Shown here: positions 26,474 to 34,357 of the stretch, one piece after another
Layout of the letters: each line of letters opens with the position of its first letter
Numbering within the stretch: position 1 is the first letter of the stretch
Assembly (NCBI RefSeq): GCF_900167165.1
Contig: NZ_FUXM01000005.1
Location: 46,798 to 110,797, forward strand
Source of the DNA: Carboxydocella sporoproducens DSM 16521
GTDB taxonomy: Bacteria; Bacillota; GCA-003054495; Carboxydocellales; Carboxydocellaceae
Direction of reading: 5' to 3'
DNA: 64,000 bases
Made by a program: the position numbers and the translations under genes
Notes under the pieces: model-generated
Seen by the model: only the letters and a program-made list of their open reading frames with translations
Told to the model about the DNA's origin: nothing
The model's database searches: none

Positions 26474-27210
26474 CAAAAAAGACAGGAAATCCCTGTCTTT
26501 AATAATTGGCGTACTTCCCGGTAATCCCGCAGGCGAAAATGAGCTGCTGTTGGCCGGGGCAGGTCCGCTACCAGAATACCCGTACCCCGCCGGGCCAGAA
26601 CCTGGAAAGCTGATTCATCAGTGACATCATCTCCCAGGTAAACTGGCCAGAAATGGGGCCAGCGCTGAAGCAGGCGTAACAGGGCATTGCCTTTACTGGT
26701 ACAGGCAGGTTTGAATTCCAGTACCTTTTTTCCTGATAATATTTCCCAGTCTACCGGAAGCCACTGTCTGACCTGGCTGAGCAGCTGACGTATTTTCTCT
26801 GTAGCCAGTTGAGGCGGTGCCAGCCGGTAATGAACAGCCACCCCAGTTTGTTTGTACTCCAGCAAAAACCCGCATTCCCTGGACATAATTTTGTCTGCCA
26901 TCTCCCCAATGCGGGCTGCCACCGCTGCGACGGCTGCAGAATCAAAGCAGTTTTCCACCTCTCCCCCGGGCCAGAGGATTTGCCCACCATGTCCACCGAC
27001 CAGACAGAGACCAGGGATGGGAAAAAACTGCTTGAGCTGTTGCAAATCCCGGCCGCTAATGATGGCGATAATCTGCTCCTGTCTTTCTGTCAGTTCTGTG
27101 AGCAGGTCCAGAAGCTGCTGGTCCGGTACTGCCAGCTCTGGCTTTTCCCGCAAGGGAACCAGAGTGCCATCATAATCAGTCATTAGCAGCAACTTCCGGC
27201 TGCTCCGCAT
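26470..27210 (-). CDS. otsB: Trehalose-6-phosphate phosphatase (HAD superfamily)
   Basis: Dephosphorylates trehalose 6-phosphate. The 246-residue HAD hydrolase has the nucleophile motif DYDGTLVPL (about 12-20), the Ser motif IISGRDLQQL, FLLEYKQTGVAVHYR in the cap domain, and YLGDDVTDESAF near the end. The start at 27210 has AAAGGA ten bases upstream and lies within the otsA end, giving a 35-base overlap; a later ATG at 27183 is possible. The phosphatase could equally serve a related sugar phosphate if the partner synthase makes one. Confidence 0.9.
   Translation of the reverse strand: MRSSRKLLLMTDYDGTLVPLREKPELAVPDQQLLDLLTELTERQEQIIAIISGRDLQQLKQFFPIPGLCLVGGHGGQILWPGGEVENCFDSAAVAAVAARIGEMADKIMSRECGFLLEYKQTGVAVHYRLAPPQLATEKIRQLLSQVRQWLPVDWEILSGKKVLEFKPACTSKGNALLRLLQRWPHFWPVYLGDDVTDESAFQVLARRGTGILVADLPRPTAAHFRLRDYREVRQLLKTGISCLFC
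26474..26500 (-). terminator. Intrinsic terminator inside the last codons of otsB
   Basis: AAAGACAGG and CCTGTCTTT form a 9-bp stem with a five-base loop, followed by TTTTTT on the minus strand. The stem and U-run encode the last residues of OtsB (…DRD/GISCLF-like end), so the terminator is within the coding region. Confidence 0.85.
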
Positions 27211-28630
27211 TGTTGCTCATTCCTTTCACCTGCTGCCACCACCACTCTAAATCCTGTTCTCTAATAATCCGCATCATGCTACTTAGTCGCTGCTGCTGTT
27301 CCGGCAGAGGCATTTCCAGACCGCGTTTGATTTGTTCTGCCATCTCCCGGGGATGATAGGGATTGGCCAGCAGAGCACCTTTTAGCTGCAAGGCAGCACC
27401 GGCAAAAGGACTGAGTAACAGTCCCCCGGTGCCTCGGGCTTTAGATGCTACATATTCTTTAGCCACCAGATTGAGCCCATCCCTGAGAGGAGTGACTAAA
27501 GCCAGGTCTGCTGCCAGGTAGTGGCCCACCAGTTCCTGCCGGGTCAGAGAACGATAGAGATAGCGGACCGGCACCTGATAATCGGTGGTAAATAACCCAT
27601 TGATTTCTCCCACCAGTTTCTCGATTTCCTGCCGCAGGCTCTGATAGGCTGCTGTTTCTACCCGGCTGGGAACAACCACCTGTAACAGAGCAACTTTACC
27701 CCTTAGCCAGGGGTAATTTGTCAGCAAATGAGAAAAGGCCTGCAATCGCTGGGGTATACCTTTGGTATAATCCAGTCGGTCTACACCCAGCAGCACATAG
27801 TCGCTTTGCAGAGCGAGGCGAATTTGCTCTGCCTTGCCTTTGATCTCCTCCCTGGCTGCCAGAGTCAGATATTCCCGCCAGTCAATCCCGATAGGGGCAG
27901 CAATAACCCTGATTTTCCGCCCTCCCCAGTGGATAGTGGAGTTAAGATAATCCACCCTTGCCCGGAGGATTTCCTCCACCGCCTGCAGAAAGTTGCGAAC
28001 ATAACTTTCAGTATGAAAGCCTATCTGGTCACAGGCCAGCAGGCCGCGCAGGATTTCCCCCGCCCAGGGTAATGTTGCAAATAATTCCACTGGTGGAAAA
28101 GGCACATGCCAGAAAAAGGAGATAGAAAGAACCGGCCGTTGCCTGCGTATCAGTGCAGGCAATAGGGTAAGATGATAGTCATGTACCCAAACCCGATCGT
28201 TATGGCTGCTCATTTTGACCACAGTACGAGCAAATTTTTCATTGACCCGGCGGTAGAGCTGCCAGTAGTTTTCTTCAAACTGAACCTTTTCCAAAAAACC
28301 ATGACAAAGAGGCCACATAATGCTATTGGAAAATCCATCATAGAAGCCTTTAATTTCTTCTGACGATAAAACTACTTCAGCAAAAAGATATTTACTCTCT
28401 CCTTCCGGCAGGGGTAACAGGTGGCCTGGCTCCTGGCCACAACGGCCACCCCAGGCTACCCAGATCCCCCCTTCCCGTCTTAATATCGGCTCCACTGCCG
28501 AAACCAGGCCACTAACCGCCGGGATTATCTCCAAGCCGCCCGGGGTCTGACGCAGAGTACAGGCCCCCCGGTTGGAAACTACCAGCAACCGACCTCCCGT
28601 CTTACCACCAGAAAAAGACAGTTGAGCCAT
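27176..28630 (-). CDS. otsA: Alpha,alpha-trehalose-phosphate synthase (GT20 family)
   Basis: Joins UDP- or ADP-glucose with glucose 6-phosphate. The 484-residue protein shows GT20 marks: LLVVSNRG at the start, WVHDYHLTLLPALIR, HVPFPPVELFATLP, DQIGFHTESYVRNFL, GVDRLDYTKGIPQRL and DGLNLVAKEYVAS. The N-terminal GT20 glycine loop is shortened compared with E. coli OtsA, so a glucosylglycerol-phosphate synthase relative cannot be excluded. It is in an operon with a GT4 glycosyltransferase and a glycogen debranching-like enzyme upstream and otsB downstream. Confidence 0.9.
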   Translation of the reverse strand: MAQLSFSGGKTGGRLLVVSNRGACTLRQTPGGLEIIPAVSGLVSAVEPILRREGGIWVAWGGRCGQEPGHLLPLPEGESKYLFAEVVLSSEEIKGFYDGFSNSIMWPLCHGFLEKVQFEENYWQLYRRVNEKFARTVVKMSSHNDRVWVHDYHLTLLPALIRRQRPVLSISFFWHVPFPPVELFATLPWAGEILRGLLACDQIGFHTESYVRNFLQAVEEILRARVDYLNSTIHWGGRKIRVIAAPIGIDWREYLTLAAREEIKGKAEQIRLALQSDYVLLGVDRLDYTKGIPQRLQAFSHLLTNYPWLRGKVALLQVVVPSRVETAAYQSLRQEIEKLVGEINGLFTTDYQVPVRYLYRSLTRQELVGHYLAADLALVTPLRDGLNLVAKEYVASKARGTGGLLLSPFAGAALQLKGALLANPYHPREMAEQIKRGLEMPLPEQQQRLSSMMRIIREQDLEWWWQQVKGMSNNAEQPEVAAND

Positions 28631-28643
28631 GGTTTCTCACCCC

Positions 28644-30821
28644 CTATGCAAAAATCACTTGCACCTGGCCAGTTGTACCAGTGACTCCACAATAGGTTTT
28701 ACCATTTCTGCGGGTGAACTCCAGGTCTACTCTGCCTTCTCCTACTCTGATATTCTCCAGCCGCAGGGTTTTCAGAAAATCTGGTAACAGGGGTTGCCGG
28801 ACAAAAATCTGGTTACCACGGCATTCTACCCCCAGTAAGGCCTTGAGGAGCAAAAAGATACTGCCCACCGCCCAGGCCTGCGGATCACAGGCAATGGGAT
28901 ATTTGACCGGGCCAGCATTGCCCCGGCGGGTAAAGCCGCAGAACAGTTCCGGCAGACGGGACTGGGGAAAATACTCGGCCGCAGCAAAGAGAGTTTCCGT
29001 CAGATAACACAGTCTTTCCAGTTGCCCGGCTTGCCGCAAGCCATAACCGATAATGGCATTATCATGGGGCCAGACTGAACCATTATGGTAACTCATAGGA
29101 TTATAGGCCTTCTCCCGGTCACTCATAGTTCTAATTCCCCAGCCAGAAAAGAGGTCAGGGGCAAACAGGCGCCTTGCCACCTTGTCGGCATACTCCGGTG
29201 GCAGGATACCGGTAAACAGGCAATGGCCAGGATTGGAAACAATGGTTTTGAGCTTCCGTTTCTGGCCATCTAAAGCAAAGGCCAGAAATTCCTCCTCCAG
29301 CAACCAGAAATCCTGCAGGAATTTAGCTTGCAAACTCCGGGCTCTGGCCAGGAGCTGCTCTCCTAATGAAGGCACTCCCAGCTGCTGGTACAAAAAAGCT
29401 GCTTCCCGCAGGGCCAGGTAATAATAGCCCTGCACCTCCACCAGAGCAATGGGACCGGTGGGAAGCTGGCCATCAGAATCAATAACCCCATCCCAGGAAT
29501 CCTTCCAGCCCTGGTTAATGAGGCCCCTTTCTGACTGACATTGATATTCGATATAGCCATCCTGGTCCCTGTCCCCGTAAACTTCACACCAGTGGATTGC
29601 CCGTTCCAGATTGGGCCGCAGTTTTTCCAGCAGCTCCCGCTCACCAGTCCAGCGGTAGTAAGCCGCCAGTAAGATGATAAACCAGAGGGTGGAATCCACT
29701 GAACCATAATAAGGAGTATGGGGAATTTCTCCAGCCCGGGCCATTTCCCCCAGACGCAATTCATGCAAAATCTTGCCAGGCTCTTCATCCCGCCAGGGGT
29801 CAATTTTTTCTCCCTGATAGCGGGCCAGGAAAAGCAAAGTTTCCCGGGCCAGCCAGGGATTGACCAGCAGTGTTTGCCAGGCAGTAATCAGGGAATCACG
29901 GCCAAAAGGTGCAGCATACCAGGGTATCCCCGCTTCCAGTACCGCCCCTTTGCCGGGATAATGGGTCGTCAGGGCCCGTAAATCTGTAATCCCTACTCTC
30001 AGCATCTGGTTGAAGCGCTGATTGTCAGTAATGATATTGATGCAATCCTGAATCCAGTCCCGGTAGGATTGGATTAAAAAACCGGCTGCCTTCTTAAACC
30101 CAAGATCCCGGGGTAAAGTCTCCTCCTGCTGGCGGCTTTCTTCCAGCCAGGGTTGGATTTTCAGGTAAAGGTAGTATTTTTTCTGGGGCTGTAGCACCAG
30201 CTTATACTCAGCCCAGGCCAAAGTACCCTCTTCCCCTATCCTGGAGGGAGCAGGAGCAAAATATATGCGCGTTTTACGCACTACCCCATCCTGGCCCTGA
30301 TAACCAAGGCTGATTCCCTGGTGGGAAAACTCCGGTTTTAGTCTTTGCCCTCTAACCTGCCGCCTGGTTCCTCTGACCTCAAAGATATCGGCAAAATCCG
30401 CCCCCAGGCGAAAGCGCAAGGTTAGTTCCACAGGATACTGGTTGAAATTAATAAGACGTAACCGCTGGTAAAACCCATCTCTTACCAGCCGCAACAAGCG
30501 CAAATGGATAGTATGCAATGGTACCAGCTGGCCCTTGCTGACAAAGTCCTTGTTGGTCAATTCCACCTGGGCAATATGGCTGTCCCGTACAGAGCGGGAA
30601 AGAAAAATTGGTTCTGTTCCGTTCAGTCGCAGCTCCAGACAGCTGAGAAAACGGGTATCAGCATAATAAAATCCCAGTCCGCCTGTATCCTGACAGGGGA
30701 TTTCTCCCCCGGGCAGGGAGTTCATGAACATCTGCCCTTCCTTCAGTATTTCCACACTGCTGCGAATATCCTCCGGGGCAATCCGAAAATCATCCTGCCT
30801 GGTAAGGTTGCAACTGTTCAT
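28644..30821 (-). CDS. Amylo-alpha-1,6-glucosidase / glycogen debranching-like glycoside hydrolase
   Basis: A 725-residue protein with an N-terminal beta-sandwich debranching-enzyme domain (about 20-235; EGQMFMNSLPGGEI, GLGFYYADTRFLS) and a C-terminal (alpha/alpha)6 barrel (about 270-690) with GIPWYAAPFGRDSLITAWQ, the DVEW-like GWKDSWDGVIDSDG and MSYHNGSVWPHDNAIIGYG. These are features of bacterial GDE-type hydrolases acting on alpha-glucans or similar glucosides. It overlaps the preceding glycosyltransferase gene by 32 bases, and has a GGGG ribosome site at proper spacing. Its role with OtsA/OtsB may be to release glucose units from storage glucan, an inference. Confidence 0.85.
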   Translation of the reverse strand: MNSCNLTRQDDFRIAPEDIRSSVEILKEGQMFMNSLPGGEIPCQDTGGLGFYYADTRFLSCLELRLNGTEPIFLSRSVRDSHIAQVELTNKDFVSKGQLVPLHTIHLRLLRLVRDGFYQRLRLINFNQYPVELTLRFRLGADFADIFEVRGTRRQVRGQRLKPEFSHQGISLGYQGQDGVVRKTRIYFAPAPSRIGEEGTLAWAEYKLVLQPQKKYYLYLKIQPWLEESRQQEETLPRDLGFKKAAGFLIQSYRDWIQDCINIITDNQRFNQMLRVGITDLRALTTHYPGKGAVLEAGIPWYAAPFGRDSLITAWQTLLVNPWLARETLLFLARYQGEKIDPWRDEEPGKILHELRLGEMARAGEIPHTPYYGSVDSTLWFIILLAAYYRWTGERELLEKLRPNLERAIHWCEVYGDRDQDGYIEYQCQSERGLINQGWKDSWDGVIDSDGQLPTGPIALVEVQGYYYLALREAAFLYQQLGVPSLGEQLLARARSLQAKFLQDFWLLEEEFLAFALDGQKRKLKTIVSNPGHCLFTGILPPEYADKVARRLFAPDLFSGWGIRTMSDREKAYNPMSYHNGSVWPHDNAIIGYGLRQAGQLERLCYLTETLFAAAEYFPQSRLPELFCGFTRRGNAGPVKYPIACDPQAWAVGSIFLLLKALLGVECRGNQIFVRQPLLPDFLKTLRLENIRVGEGRVDLEFTRRNGKTYCGVTGTTGQVQVIFA

Positions 30822-32016
30822 AATCTACCCCTTTGCCTCTGCTAACTTTTTTATATACGGCCAGTGTAGCTTCTGTCATCACTTCCCTGGTCCAGAACTT
30901 TTCCACCATCCTGCGCCCGGTCTTACCCATCTGCCGGCAGGCAATGGGATCAGCCAGCAAGCGGCAACAGCGTTCTGCCAGGGCGCGGGCATCTCCCATG
31001 GGCACGATATAGCCATTGATACCGTCTCTGACAATTTCCGGCATGCCCCCTGCCCGGCTCACGATGATGGGCCGCTCAGAAGCCATACTTTCCAGCATGA
31101 CCAGACCGAAAGGTTCCTCAAAACAGGAGGGATAAATACAAAACTCAGCTGCCTGGTAAACCAGGGGCATTTCCGACCAGGCAAACAACTTCACAAAAAC
31201 ATGGTCCTGCAGCTGAAGCTCCTCAATTAAATCCATGATCTGACGCACATGTTTCTGCTGATGCGAGCCCCAGTCCACCGTTTTACTGGTGCCTGCCAGG
31301 ACCAGTAAAACCCCGGGAAATTCCCTGCGGATTTCCGCCAGGGCCTGAACACTGATGTGGCAGCCTTTATCCAGACTCATGCGAGCAGGATGGAAAATCA
31401 CCCGCCGCCCCTTAAACTGGGGATAAATCCGCTCAATTTCCGCCAGGTCCTTGCTACCAGGCGGAACAAAGCGGTTAAGGTCAATGCCATGATGAATGAC
31501 TGTGATTTTTTTCTCTTCATAGCCAACACGAATCATTTCTCTTTTAATATAGTGACTGACAGCAATAATAGCATCCCAGGCCTGAGCCCGTTTGTTCATC
31601 TCCTGCCAGGTGGGATCGCTATCAGCCCAGACGTTGTGACTGGTCAAAATCAGGGGAATACCATATTCCTTTTTTAATTCAAAAAGAATATCAGCATGAA
31701 CAGGGCTGAAGTAATGCATGTTATGGACATGCAGCATATCCGGTTTGAACTGTTCGATAAAGTTTTTGAACTCTGTCCGAATCTCTTCCGCCCTGGCGGC
31801 GATGATTTCAGGATTGAGGCTGTTTAAATCCAGTAAAGGGGTTCTTTTAACTGTCATCCCTTCATATTCAGCCATTTCAGGCTCTCCTGGAACAGCTCCG
31901 GTCAACAGGCTCACCTGACAGCCTTTTTCCACCAGAGCCGGGCCCAGCATGGCCAGATGGCTTTCCACCCCGCCGATAATGGGTGGAAAGGCCCAGTGAA
32001 TTTGGGCAATTCGCAT
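30790..32016 (-). CDS. Family 4 glycosyltransferase
   Basis: A 408-residue GT-B enzyme. It starts MRIAQIHWAFPPIIGGVESH, contains the acceptor-side LHVHNMHYFSP and HNVWADSD, the donor-site GIDLNRFVPPG, and the GT4 EX7E-type region SCFEEPFGLVMLESMASERPIIVSR... followed by GGMPEIV. It probably transfers a hexose from a nucleotide sugar. Being first in the operon with GDE, OtsA and OtsB, it may build the oligosaccharide or glucan substrate for them, or act as an alternative synthase of a compatible solute. It is preceded by a structured leader with a terminator. Confidence 0.88.
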   Translation of the reverse strand: MRIAQIHWAFPPIIGGVESHLAMLGPALVEKGCQVSLLTGAVPGEPEMAEYEGMTVKRTPLLDLNSLNPEIIAARAEEIRTEFKNFIEQFKPDMLHVHNMHYFSPVHADILFELKKEYGIPLILTSHNVWADSDPTWQEMNKRAQAWDAIIAVSHYIKREMIRVGYEEKKITVIHHGIDLNRFVPPGSKDLAEIERIYPQFKGRRVIFHPARMSLDKGCHISVQALAEIRREFPGVLLVLAGTSKTVDWGSHQQKHVRQIMDLIEELQLQDHVFVKLFAWSEMPLVYQAAEFCIYPSCFEEPFGLVMLESMASERPIIVSRAGGMPEIVRDGINGYIVPMGDARALAERCCRLLADPIACRQMGKTGRRMVEKFWTREVMTEATLAVYKKVSRGKGVDYEQLQPYQAG

Positions 32017-32036
32017 GTTTTCTCCCTCCCTTGCTC

Positions 32037-32066
32037 AAAAAAATCAGGCGGGAGATGTCTCCCGCC
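32037..32066 (-). terminator. Attenuator-type terminator in the leader of the glycosyltransferase operon
   Basis: On the minus strand GGCGGGAG pairs with CTCCCGCC around the loop ACAT, followed by a T-rich TGATTTTTTT. It ends about 20 bases before the glycosyltransferase start codon and downstream of the operon's promoter, so it must be overcome for expression. Confidence 0.9.
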
Positions 32067-32141
32067 CTGTTTGCTGCTAATGAAACTAATGTCAATAACT
32101 GCCGACCCAAGAACCTGGGAGACATTTATCAACCATTAGTT
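32055..32141 (-). promoter_or_regulatory. Structured leader with mutually exclusive aptamer-like and antiterminator pairings (candidate riboswitch)
   Basis: On the minus strand AACTAATG (32141-32134) can pair with CATTAGTT (32091-32084) to close a 58-nt domain holding a small CCCAG/TTGGG hairpin. Inside it ATGTCTCCC (32125-32117) is a perfect 9-nt complement of GGGAGACAT (32063-32055), the 5' arm plus loop of the terminator. Forming that pairing would open both the inner hairpin and the terminator. This is the arrangement of a riboswitch or protein-controlled attenuator. It does not match any class I know. Confidence 0.6.
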
Positions 32142-32172
32142 ACATTATTTCCTTATTTCCTCTTTTATGACT

Positions 32173-32202
32173 ATTATAGACAGGATATTTTTTGCCTGTC
32201 AA
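32173..32202 (-). promoter_or_regulatory. Sigma-A promoter of the sugar operon, with an inverted repeat across its spacer
   Basis: On the minus strand TTGACA (32197-32202) and TATAAT (32173-32178) are 18 bases apart, close to consensus. GACAGG and CCTGTC form an inverted repeat at 32179-32200 across the spacer and the -35, a possible operator. The promoter begins five bases past the dapL stop codon. Confidence 0.88.
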
Positions 32203-32206
32203 CACC

Positions 32207-33382
32207 TTAAAACTCAAAGGGACCCAGGTTTTTCTTGATTCGATCAAAAGCTTCCAGCATTCGTTCTTTCTCCACAGTCAAAGCGATACGGAAGAAGCCT
32301 TCTCCATGTTCACCATAGCCATTGCCAGGGGTAATAACCACACCTGTTTTCTCAAAGACGTGTTCCGCAAAGGACATGGAAGTAAAGCCTTTCGGTACCG
32401 GAGCCCAGACATAGATGGTGGATTTGGGTTTTTCCAGCTTCCAGCCGATAGCATTCAGACCTTCCACAGCAATGTCCCGCCGCTCCTGATAGACTTTACT
32501 CATGGCTTCGACACAATCCTGGGGGCCTGTTAAAGCGGTAATAGCCGCATACTGGATAGCCTGAAATACCCCGGAGTCGATGTTGGATTTCAGCCGTCCC
32601 AGAGCGTTGATGACATCCGCCCGACCTACAGCCCAGCCAATTCGCCAGCCCGTCATATTATAAGTCTTGGAACAGGAGCCGAATTCAACCCCCACTTCCA
32701 TAGCCCCCGGCACTTCCAGAAAGCTGGGTGGCCGGTAACCATCGAAGGAAATCTCCTGATAAGCGGCATCATGGCAGACGATTATATCATACTTTTTGGC
32801 AAAGGCCACTACTTCCTCGAAAAATTCCAGGGTAGCTATAGCCCCGGTGGGGTTATTGGGATAGTTCAGCCACATTAACTTGGCTTTACGGGCAACCTCC
32901 TCAGGAATAGCCTTGAGATCAGGCAAAAAGTTGTTTTCCGCCTTCAAAGGCATGATGTACGGAGTACCCCCTGCCAGCAGGGTTCCGATACCATAGACCG
33001 GATAACCCGGGTCGGGCACCAGAGCAATATCGCCGGGATCCAGATAGCACCAGGCCATATGGGCAATCCCCTCTTTAGAGCCCAGCAGGGATACTACCTG
33101 GGTTTTGGGATCCAGGCTGACCTGGAAACGGCGCTGATAATAGTCGGCTACAGCCTGACGGAAAGACAGCATGCCCACGGAAGAGGGATATTGATGGTTG
33201 GCTGGATTATGGGCTTCCTTCACCAGTTCCTGAATGATATGGTCAGGGGTAGGCCGGTCAGGGTCACCAATCCCCAGACTGATGACATCCACTCCTTCTT
33301 CTTTCGCTTTAGCGATCTGAGCTTCGATGCGAGCAAACAAATAAGGGGGTAACTGGCGAATACGCTGAGCTTCCATTACCAT
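32207..33382 (-). CDS. dapL: LL-diaminopimelate aminotransferase
   Basis: A class I PLP aminotransferase of 391 residues. The sequence shows [23 protein letters not shown], and the PLP lysine in [18 protein letters not shown]. In the DapL pathway it converts tetrahydrodipicolinate directly to LL-diaminopimelate, bypassing the succinylase steps. Its position 12 bases downstream of dapF supports this over other aminotransferase roles. Start at 33382 ([20 protein letters not shown]) or the internal ATG at 33376. The family resembles the DapL2 type. Confidence 0.92.
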   Translation of the reverse strand: MVMEAQRIRQLPPYLFARIEAQIAKAKEEGVDVISLGIGDPDRPTPDHIIQELVKEAHNPANHQYPSSVGMLSFRQAVADYYQRRFQVSLDPKTQVVSLLGSKEGIAHMAWCYLDPGDIALVPDPGYPVYGIGTLLAGGTPYIMPLKAENNFLPDLKAIPEEVARKAKLMWLNYPNNPTGAIATLEFFEEVVAFAKKYDIIVCHDAAYQEISFDGYRPPSFLEVPGAMEVGVEFGSCSKTYNMTGWRIGWAVGRADVINALGRLKSNIDSGVFQAIQYAAITALTGPQDCVEAMSKVYQERRDIAVEGLNAIGWKLEKPKSTIYVWAPVPKGFTSMSFAEHVFEKTGVVITPGNGYGEHGEGFFRIALTVEKERMLEAFDRIKKNLGPFEF

Positions 33383-33394
33383 TTTTTCATCCTC

Positions 33395-34243
33395 CTATCG
33401 AACCTGGTATTTCCCTGTAAAAACAATTGTCGCCGGTCCTGTCATAAAAACATGGTTGGTGCTGGCATCCCATTCGATCTCCAGATCACCACCAGCCAGG
33501 TGAATAGTCGCCTTTCGTTCTGTTAGGTCATTGAGAACCGCCGCTACCAGAGTAGCGCAAGCCCCGGTGCCACAGGCCAGAGTGGGCCCTGCTCCCCGCT
33601 CCCACACCCGCATGATCATTTCCTGGCGATTGACCACCTGGACAAATTCAGCATTTACTTTGCGGGGAAAAGCGGGATGGCTTTCCAGCAACGGTCCTAC
33701 AGTTTGCCAGGGGAAATGGGAGAGATCCTCCACAAAAGTTACAGCATGAGGGTTGCCCATGGATACTGCTGTTATATGTAAAGCATATTCCCCAACCTGC
33801 AAAGGTTCATTCACCACTGTGCCAGCCGGACCTTGCATGGGGATGAGATTCCGTTCCAGGATGGGTTCACCCATATCCACCCGGATTCCCCGTACTTGTC
33901 CGTTTTCCCCCAGAATCACTTCCGGTACCATCACCCCGGCCAGGGTTTCTACCCGGATCACCGTATCCTTTACCAGACCATCCTCCCAGGCCAGGCGGGC
34001 AAAACAGCGGATGGCATTGCCGCACATTTCCGGTTCAGAACCATCGGGGTTGAAAATCCGCATGCGCAGATGATTTTCCGGGTTTTCAGCTGGCAAAAGC
34101 AAGACCAGTCCATCTGCTCCAATTCCGAAATGCCGGTCGCAGACTGCCCGGGCCAGAGCTGCCAGGTCAGCTGGTAAGGCTTCCTGAAAGGCATTAACTA
34201 CCACAAAATCATTACCCAGTCCATGCACTTTGGTAAAATTCAT
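33395..34243 (-). CDS. dapF: Diaminopimelate epimerase
   Basis: Converts LL- to meso-diaminopimelate for peptidoglycan and lysine. The 282-residue protein begins MNFTKVHGLGNDFVVV. The two catalytic cysteines are in EMCGNAIRC and ACGTGACATLVAA, with MGNPHAVTFV between them. ATG at 34243 has GGAGGT eight bases upstream. It forms an operon with dapL. The upstream region is shared with the divergent rqcH promoter. Confidence 0.97.
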   Translation of the reverse strand: MNFTKVHGLGNDFVVVNAFQEALPADLAALARAVCDRHFGIGADGLVLLLPAENPENHLRMRIFNPDGSEPEMCGNAIRCFARLAWEDGLVKDTVIRVETLAGVMVPEVILGENGQVRGIRVDMGEPILERNLIPMQGPAGTVVNEPLQVGEYALHITAVSMGNPHAVTFVEDLSHFPWQTVGPLLESHPAFPRKVNAEFVQVVNRQEMIMRVWERGAGPTLACGTGACATLVAAVLNDLTERKATIHLAGGDLEIEWDASTNHVFMTGPATIVFTGKYQVR

Positions 34244-34292
34244 CACAGATTACCTCCTCTACGGAAAATATGTTATAATACCATCAATGCTT

Positions 34293-34321
34293 TTGCAACC
34301 TCTACCTTTTTTGTATACAAT
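34293..34321 (+). promoter_or_regulatory. Sigma-A promoter of the rqcH-lgt unit
   Basis: TTGCAA (34293-34298) and TACAAT (34316-34321) with a 17-base spacer on the plus strand. The palindromic TTGCAA could also act as -35 for the divergent dapF gene, though the candidate -10 TATAAC there is only 15 bases away. Confidence 0.7.
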
Positions 34322-34357
34322 ATATATGGAATATACAAGGAGGTTTGTCTACATACC

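Noticed and set aside
32084..32141. T-box riboswitch for the leader of the sugar operon
   Set aside because: There is no T-box sequence (AGGGTGGNACCGCG) and no specifier loop; the function of the operon also does not suggest one.
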